From NCBI GenBank assembly GCA_023438965.1, contig JAEXPB010000560.1:1-10007 (forward strand): 10,007 bases of DNA. The letters run 5' to 3'. Below, piece by piece: positions 5,935-10,007 of the stretch. The translations under genes were made by a program, and so were the position numbers. A model generated the notes under the pieces. That model saw only the letters and a list, made by a program, of their open reading frames with translations. It ran no database searches and had not been told where the DNA came from. This stretch comes from Bacillota bacterium (GTDB lineage: Bacteria > Bacillota > Clostridia > Saccharofermentanales > UBA5734). The number at the start of each line of letters is the position of its first letter. Position 1 is the first letter of the stretch.

Positions 5935-7247
5935 TCGTGCGGATCGGAATCCGGGCTTTCATTGTCGCCGGGACGGCCCATGGTCAGTCCGCGGCTGATT
6001 TTCTGGATGCCGAAACGGCCGCGCAATGTGTCCAACGTGCTTTCCAGCTGGGCCTGCCGCCGGCGCCGCATCGGACTGACTTCCGGCTGACCGGACTGGC
6101 GGTCAGTCTTGTTTGGCAATCCGGGCTGGCCAGCCGGCGCGGATGTCGTCATCGCCGGTTCGCCCTGCGGCAATTCCTGCAAGGTCATCTGTTCGAGCGC
6201 GTCTTCACCGGCCAGGTCGGTAACCCGGACACCCAGGTTACGGACCGGGTACTGCCACGGGTATTGCGCGGCAAATATTGCCATGGCCAGCGGGGCAATG
6301 TCGGCAGCCAGGTCGGTCAAGCGGGGCAGGGGTGCCTGGCGGTCGATGGTCCGGAACTGGCTGTCCCGGATGCTGACCTGCACTGTGCGGCCGCGCAGGC
6401 GATGCGCGCGCAGGCGAACGGCCACCTGGTCGGCGAGCTGATAGATGACCGCCTTGACTTGCTCGTTCGTGGTCAGGTCCTGCGCGGTGGTCGTGCTGTT
6501 GCTGATGGATTTGACTTCATGGCGGGCAGCGGCAGCAGCGACCGTGGCGTCACCTTCGCCGTTGGCCTCCCGCCAGAGGTCGGGACCATGGCGGCCAAGC
6601 CATTGCCGCAACAGATCCGGATCGCAGCGGGCCAGGTCGCCGATCGTCTTAATGCCGACCTGGTTCAGGCGTTTCCCGGTCGCCTCGCCGACATAGAGCA
6701 GTTCGCCGACCGGCAGAGGCCAGACCAGCTGCCGGTAATTATCGCGGGTAATGACCGTCGTGGCGTCCGGCTTGCGCATGTCGCTGCCCAGTTTGGCAAA
6801 GACTTTGGTGAAGCTGACGCCGACCGAGCAGGTCAGGCCAAGCTCCTCTTTCGTCTGCCGGCGCAGCCAGTCCGCCATGGCCGGGCCGTCGCCAAAGAGG
6901 GCTGTCGATCCGGTTACATCCATCCAGGCCTCATCCAGGCCAAAGGATTCGACTTTATCTGTCAGGCGGCAGAAAATGGCGAAAGCCTGCTCGGAATACT
7001 GTTGATAACGGCTGTGGTCCGGATGAACCAGCTGCAGATGCGGGCATTTCCTGCGGGCCTGCCAGATGGTTTCAGCGGTTTGGACACCGCAAGCCTTGGC
7101 CAATTCATTTTTGGCCAGGATGATGCCCCGCCGCTTTTCGGCGTCACCAGCCACAGCCATGGGAACCAGGCGCAGTTCCGGTCGGAACAGCATTTCCACG
7201 CTGGCGAAAAAACTGTTCATATCGGCATGGAGGATGATCTTGTCCAT
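5931..7247 (-). CDS. dinB: DNA polymerase IV, Y-family translesion polymerase
   Basis: This 438-residue polymerase copies past damaged bases. The catalytic carboxylates are Asp9 in HADMNSFFASVE and Asp105/Glu106 in SFGLDEAWMDVTGS; Phe14 aligns with the steric-gate phenylalanine of E. coli Pol IV. The usual Ser-Ile-Asp-Glu-Ala-Tyr is here Gly-Leu-Asp-Glu-Ala-Trp, a variant I associate with clostridial DinB proteins. The thumb follows (VGEATGKRLNQVGIKTIGDL, 186-205), and the little-finger domain runs to about 345. A clamp-binding motif would be expected near 353-357, where the sequence is QMTLQ instead of the usual QLxLF type. A Gln/Pro/Gly-rich linker (358-393) leads to a basic helix (RRRRQAQLESTLDTLRGRFG). 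The start at 7247 has only a weak GGGATT before it, suggesting low translation. I see no clear LexA box upstream. Confidence 0.94.
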   Translation of the reverse strand: MDKIILHADMNSFFASVEMLFRPELRLVPMAVAGDAEKRRGIILAKNELAKACGVQTAETIWQARRKCPHLQLVHPDHSRYQQYSEQAFAIFCRLTDKVESFGLDEAWMDVTGSTALFGDGPAMADWLRRQTKEELGLTCSVGVSFTKVFAKLGSDMRKPDATTVITRDNYRQLVWPLPVGELLYVGEATGKRLNQVGIKTIGDLARCDPDLLRQWLGRHGPDLWREANGEGDATVAAAAARHEVKSISNSTTTAQDLTTNEQVKAVIYQLADQVAVRLRAHRLRGRTVQVSIRDSQFRTIDRQAPLPRLTDLAADIAPLAMAIFAAQYPWQYPVRNLGVRVTDLAGEDALEQMTLQELPQGEPAMTTSAPAGQPGLPNKTDRQSGQPEVSPMRRRRQAQLESTLDTLRGRFGIQKISRGLTMGRPGDNESPDSDPHD

Positions 7248-7299
7248 AATCCCAGCTTAACCGATTTCTCAGGGCGCTTCAAGTAATCCGCGCCGGACA

Positions 7300-7317
7300 T
7301 CCGCCACCAGAGGCGGA
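7300..7317. repeat. Short inverted repeat in the dinB-tag spacer
   Basis: TCCGCC (7300-7305) and GGCGGA (7312-7317) form a perfect six-base inverted repeat with a six-base centre. It lies just upstream of the extended -10 of the tag operon, near the -35 position. It could be an operator for a damage-responsive regulator, but it does not match the LexA or Ada sites I know, and short GC repeats are common in this genome. Confidence 0.35.
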
Positions 7318-7320
7318 ACG

Positions 7321-7331
7321 TGATATAATCA
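7321..7331. promoter_or_regulatory. Symmetric extended -10 element, probable divergent promoter for dinB and tag
   Basis: The plus strand reads TGATATAATCA, which contains a perfect extended -10 (TG-A-TATAAT) 38 bases before the tag start codon. The opposite strand reads TGATTATATCA, also an extended -10 (TG-A-TTATAT), directed toward dinB with an untranslated leader of about 70 bases. No good -35 hexamer is visible in either direction, as is common for extended -10 promoters. The plus-strand promoter is well supported; the minus-strand activity is proposed from symmetry. Confidence 0.6.
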
Positions 7332-7367
7332 GAAGAGCAATTATCAGGATGCAGGAGAATCAGACAG

Positions 7368-7985
7368 ATGGCGAATGAACAGCAGGTCTGCCCCTGGGCT
7401 GGCAATGATCCATTGTACCGCCAATATCATGACACCGAATGGGGCGTTCCCCTGCACGACGACCAGCGCCTGTTCGAGCTGCTGGTTCTCGAAGGCATGC
7501 AGGCCGGCCTGAGCTGGCTGACCATCTTGCGCAAGCGTGAACATTTCCGCCAAGCCTTTGCTCATTTTGATCCGGCCATCGTCGCCGGTTTTGACGAAAC
7601 CCAGGTGACCGCCCTGCTGCAAAATCCGGGCATCATTCGCAACCGGCTGAAAATCCGGGCGGCGATCGCCAACGCGCAGGCCTTTCTAGCCGTTCAGGCT
7701 GAATTTGGCTCATTCGACCATTATCTCTGGTCCTGGGTCGATTGCCGACCAATCATCAACCATTGGGACACGCTGGCCGACATTCCGGCGCGGACCGAAT
7801 TGTCCGACCGGCTCAGCCAGGATTTGATCCGGCGCGGCTTCAAGTTCGTCGGTTCGACGATCTGCTATGCCCTGCTGCAGTCCGCCGGCTTGGTCTGGGA
7901 CCACCTCGCCGGCTGCTTCTGCCAGCCCGGACAGCCGGATGGCGGCATTCAGGCATCCGGCATTCCAAAGACATCCCGATTCTGA
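7368..7985 (+). CDS. tag: DNA-3-methyladenine glycosylase I
   Basis: This 205-residue enzyme removes 3-methyladenine from alkylated DNA, starting base excision repair. It matches E. coli Tag throughout. The structural zinc ligands appear as Cys8, His21 (YRQYHDTEWGVP), His179 and Cys183 (DHLAGC), with the same His-x3-Cys spacing as E. coli. The catalytic-pocket glutamate is Glu42 in LEGMQAGLSW. The C-terminal tail past Cys185 (QPGQPDGGIQASGIPKTSRF) looks unstructured. The ATG at 7368 follows AGGAGA by about nine bases. It leads a plus-strand gene set, with the phosphodiesterase starting 14 bases after its stop, and is divergent from dinB, so two DNA-damage functions share one control region. 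Confidence 0.95.
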   Translation: MANEQQVCPWAGNDPLYRQYHDTEWGVPLHDDQRLFELLVLEGMQAGLSWLTILRKREHFRQAFAHFDPAIVAGFDETQVTALLQNPGIIRNRLKIRAAIANAQAFLAVQAEFGSFDHYLWSWVDCRPIINHWDTLADIPARTELSDRLSQDLIRRGFKFVGSTICYALLQSAGLVWDHLAGCFCQPGQPDGGIQASGIPKTSRF

Positions 7986-7999
7986 AAGGAGTTTTCACT

Positions 8000-8743
8000 A
8001 TGTACAGAAAAATCTGGGCCCATCGGGGAGCCAGCGCCCAGGCCCCGGAAAACACCCTGGCCGCCTTTGAACTGGCGGCACGCCTGCAGGCCGATGGCGT
8101 CGAGTTGGACGTTCAGCGGACCGCCGACAACCAGCTGGTGGTCACCCATGACGAGGATTGCCGGCGGGTGACCGGCGAGGCCGGACTGATCGCCCAGCTG
8201 ACGCTGGCGGATCTGCGCCGGCGCAATTTCGCGGCCTTCCGGCCGGAGGCCGGCTTCCAGGCGATCCCGACGCTGGCCGAAGTTTTCGACCTGCTGCAGC
8301 CGACCGGCCTGACGATCAACATCGAGTTGAAAAACTCGGTCAACCTCTATCCGGGAATGGAGGCGCAAGTACTTGACCTGGCCGTCCAACACCGGATGGC
8401 CGACCGCATCCAGCTCTCATCCTTTAACCATAACAGCCTGGTCACCGCCAGCCAGCTGATCCGGGAGCGCCATCTGGACATCCCCTGCGGCGTACTGTAC
8501 AGCTGCAGCCTGGTCGATCCCTGGAGCTATGTCCGGAATCTCGGCCTGCAAGCCATCCACCCCCAATATGCCGCCCTGCAGATTCCCAGCCTGGTTGATC
8601 ATTGCCATGCCGCTGGTGTTGCCATCAACGCCTGGACCATCGACAAGCCGGAACACATTGCCCTGGCGGTTCAACTGGGCATTGACGCCATCATCACCAA
8701 TGTGCCGGACCTGGCCCGGGAGATCCGGGACCGCAGCAAATAA
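8000..8743 (+). CDS. Cytoplasmic glycerophosphodiester phosphodiesterase
   Basis: This 247-residue TIM-barrel enzyme hydrolyses glycerophosphodiesters such as glycerophosphocholine to glycerol-3-phosphate and an alcohol. The hallmark residues are His8-Arg9 in AHRGASAQAPENT, Glu35 and Asp37 in GVELDVQ, His50 in VVTHDED, and Glu109 in INIELK. These are the general acid/base histidines and metal ligands of the GDPD family, and the late AWTIDKPEH and ITNVPDLA motifs are also typical. No signal peptide is present, so it is more like UgpQ than periplasmic GlpQ. The same frame is open upstream to 7742, but ATG 8000 is preferred because AAAGGAG stands eight bases before it and the protein then begins at the barrel's first strand. 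It follows tag by 14 bases and precedes the transporter by 30, implying one transcript. Its exact substrate is unknown. Confidence 0.93.
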   Translation: MYRKIWAHRGASAQAPENTLAAFELAARLQADGVELDVQRTADNQLVVTHDEDCRRVTGEAGLIAQLTLADLRRRNFAAFRPEAGFQAIPTLAEVFDLLQPTGLTINIELKNSVNLYPGMEAQVLDLAVQHRMADRIQLSSFNHNSLVTASQLIRERHLDIPCGVLYSCSLVDPWSYVRNLGLQAIHPQYAALQIPSLVDHCHAAGVAINAWTIDKPEHIALAVQLGIDAIITNVPDLAREIRDRSK

Positions 8744-8773
8744 AGCAGCTGACAGCAAGCAGGAGGAAGCCCC

Positions 8774-10007
8774 ATGCGTCTGGACTACCGCAAGACATTC
8801 CTGATCGGTTTCGGTTTTTTTGCCAGCTCTCTGGCCTGGAGCATCTATAACAGCTTCGTGCCGCTGATGCTCGAGGAACGCTATATTCAAACCACAGCGG
8901 TCATTGGATTCATCATGACCATCGATAATATCTTCGGCGTCGTTTTCCAGCCGCTGGTCGGTCAGCTGAGCGACCGGACGCATACCCGTTTCGGCCGGCG
9001 GATGCCTTATATCCTCCTCGGCATCCCGATCTGCGCGGCAGCCTTCATTTTCATCCCGGTCACCCGCAGTCTGGCGGCCATGATGTTTGTCATCATCCTC
9101 TTCAATCTGGTCATGTCCTTCTGGCGTTCACCGGTCGTGGCCCTGATGCCGGACCTGACGCCGCCGGCACTCCGCAGCAAAGCCAATGGTGTCATCAACC
9201 TGATGGGCGGCGTCGGCAGCATCATCGCCTTCCTGATCGGCGGCAAGCTGGCCAAGATCGGCGGCTATGACCTGCCCTTCCTGATGGGCTCGGTCGTGAT
9301 GGTCTTCGCTGTGCTGATGCTTTTCTTTTTCGTCCGGGAACCGGACAGCCGTAAACTGGCCCGCCGCCTGGCGCTGGGCGACGCTGCCCTGGCCGGGCCG
9401 GCCGCCGAAGCCGGAGCCGGAGCGGAGTCCGCGGCTGAGGCACCGCCGAAATCGAACGGCCTGAAAGAAGGCACCCGCCATTTGTCCGGCCCGGAAAAGC
9501 GCAGTCTCTTCGCTTTGCTGCTGGCAATCTTCTTCTGGTTCACCGGTTATAATGCCGTCGAAACCTTCTTCACACTGTATGCCAAAAACCAGCTGGGCAT
9601 CGACAAGGGCGACGCCACCATGTCGCTGACGCTGTTCTCCCTGACCCTGGTCGCTTTTGCCCTGCCGGCCGGCATCCTGGCCGGTCGCTTCGGGCGCAAG
9701 AAAATGATCATGATCGGCCTGGTCGGCATTACCCTGACCTTTTTGCCGATCATTTTCGTCCAGTCGCTGTTGATCCTGCGTATTCTGCTGTTCATCGGCG
9801 GCATCTTCTGGGCCTGCATCAACATCAACTCGCTGCCGATGGTCGTCGAACTGGCCACCAGTGAACGGATCGGCAGTTTCACCGGATATTACTATTTCTT
9901 TTCCTTCAGCGCGGCAATCATCAGCCCGACCCTCTATGGCTGGATCCGCGACCTGACTCAAAGCTACACCACCTTGTTTGTCTACGCGGTTATTGCGTTT
10001 GTCATTG
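8774..10007 (+). CDS. MFS transporter, sugar-symporter-like (C-terminus outside window)
   Basis: The frame runs 411 codons to the right edge without a stop, so perhaps the last one or two membrane helices are missing. It is a major facilitator protein: about six hydrophobic segments in residues 8-187, a hydrophilic central loop (188-243), then at least five more. The first-half loop motif GQLSDRTHTRFGRRMPYI (63-80) is the expanded form seen in sucrose/SLC45-like and GPH-like transporters. The second-half copy is GILAGRFGRKK (300-310). The conserved RSKANGVINLMGGVGS (134-149) also fits that group. The central loop is Ala/Glu-rich and low in complexity. The ATG at 8774 follows AGGAGGAAG closely. 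The substrate is not readable: a sugar is the family default, while the adjacent phosphodiesterase would suit a glycerophosphodiester or similar polar compound. Confidence 0.88.
   Translation, partial: MRLDYRKTFLIGFGFFASSLAWSIYNSFVPLMLEERYIQTTAVIGFIMTIDNIFGVVFQPLVGQLSDRTHTRFGRRMPYILLGIPICAAAFIFIPVTRSLAAMMFVIILFNLVMSFWRSPVVALMPDLTPPALRSKANGVINLMGGVGSIIAFLIGGKLAKIGGYDLPFLMGSVVMVFAVLMLFFFVREPDSRKLARRLALGDAALAGPAAEAGAGAESAAEAPPKSNGLKEGTRHLSGPEKRSLFALLLAIFFWFTGYNAVETFFTLYAKNQLGIDKGDATMSLTLFSLTLVAFALPAGILAGRFGRKKMIMIGLVGITLTFLPIIFVQSLLILRILLFIGGIFWACININSLPMVVELATSERIGSFTGYYYFFSFSAAIISPTLYGWIRDLTQSYTTLFVYAVIAFVI

Noticed and set aside
5937..7286. Plus-strand open frame of 449 codons antisense to dinB.
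   Set aside because: It mirrors the complete polymerase gene; the translation has no recognisable motifs.
7742..7999. Possible N-terminal extension of the phosphodiesterase, in frame from 7742.
   Set aside because: It overlaps tag in another frame, reads as low-quality protein, and the ATG at 8000 has a strong AAAGGAG ribosome binding site and matches the family start.
9128..9961. Minus-strand open frame of 277 codons, very rich in Gln, Asp and Gly.
   Set aside because: It is antisense to the clear MFS transporter frame and looks like the mirror of hydrophobic codons.

Overview
The window looks like chromosomal DNA from a GC-rich member of the Firmicutes, probably Clostridia. The reasons are strong AAGGAGG-type ribosome binding sites, a DUF1836 regulator (a family I know essentially from Firmicutes), a YuaF/YuaG-like NfeD-flotillin pair, and a DinB with the 'SFGLDEAW' active-site variant I associate with clostridial relatives. 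Coding DNA is clearly GC-rich, and the spacer at about 2280-2360 is strikingly AT-rich. No genus can be assigned by eye. I see no tRNA, rRNA, CRISPR array, insertion sequence or phage gene, and no gene-free stretch reaches 300 bases.

Layout. (1) Positions 1-2245, minus strand, hold an apparent three-gene operon: a DUF1836 MerR-like regulator, an NfeD/YuaF-type membrane protein whose start overlaps the regulator's stop by four bases, and a flotillin cut off by the left edge. This is a membrane-microdomain module. The NfeD protein carries an unusual His/Asp pentad-repeat loop, and the spacer upstream of the operon is packed with short palindromes. (2) Positions 2408-5934 hold a divergent pair: a cytoplasmic GH2 beta-mannosidase (minus) and a cupin-AraC regulator (plus), a classic sugar-regulon arrangement. 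(3) Positions 5931-7247 (minus) encode the Y-family DNA polymerase IV, whose stop codon overlaps the convergent AraC-type gene's stop. (4) Positions 7368-10007 (plus) look like an operon of 3-methyladenine DNA glycosylase I (tag), a glycerophosphodiester phosphodiesterase, and an MFS transporter cut off by the right edge. Polymerase IV and Tag are divergently arranged across a 120-base spacer with a symmetric extended -10 element, pairing two DNA-damage functions.

Most genes are ordinary housekeeping or accessory metabolism. The points that most deserve a second look are the pentad-repeat loop of the NfeD protein, the DUF1836-NfeD-flotillin gene set with its palindrome-rich control region, and the symmetric promoter between the two DNA-damage genes. 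I found no convincing evidence of a wholly new defence or mobile system.
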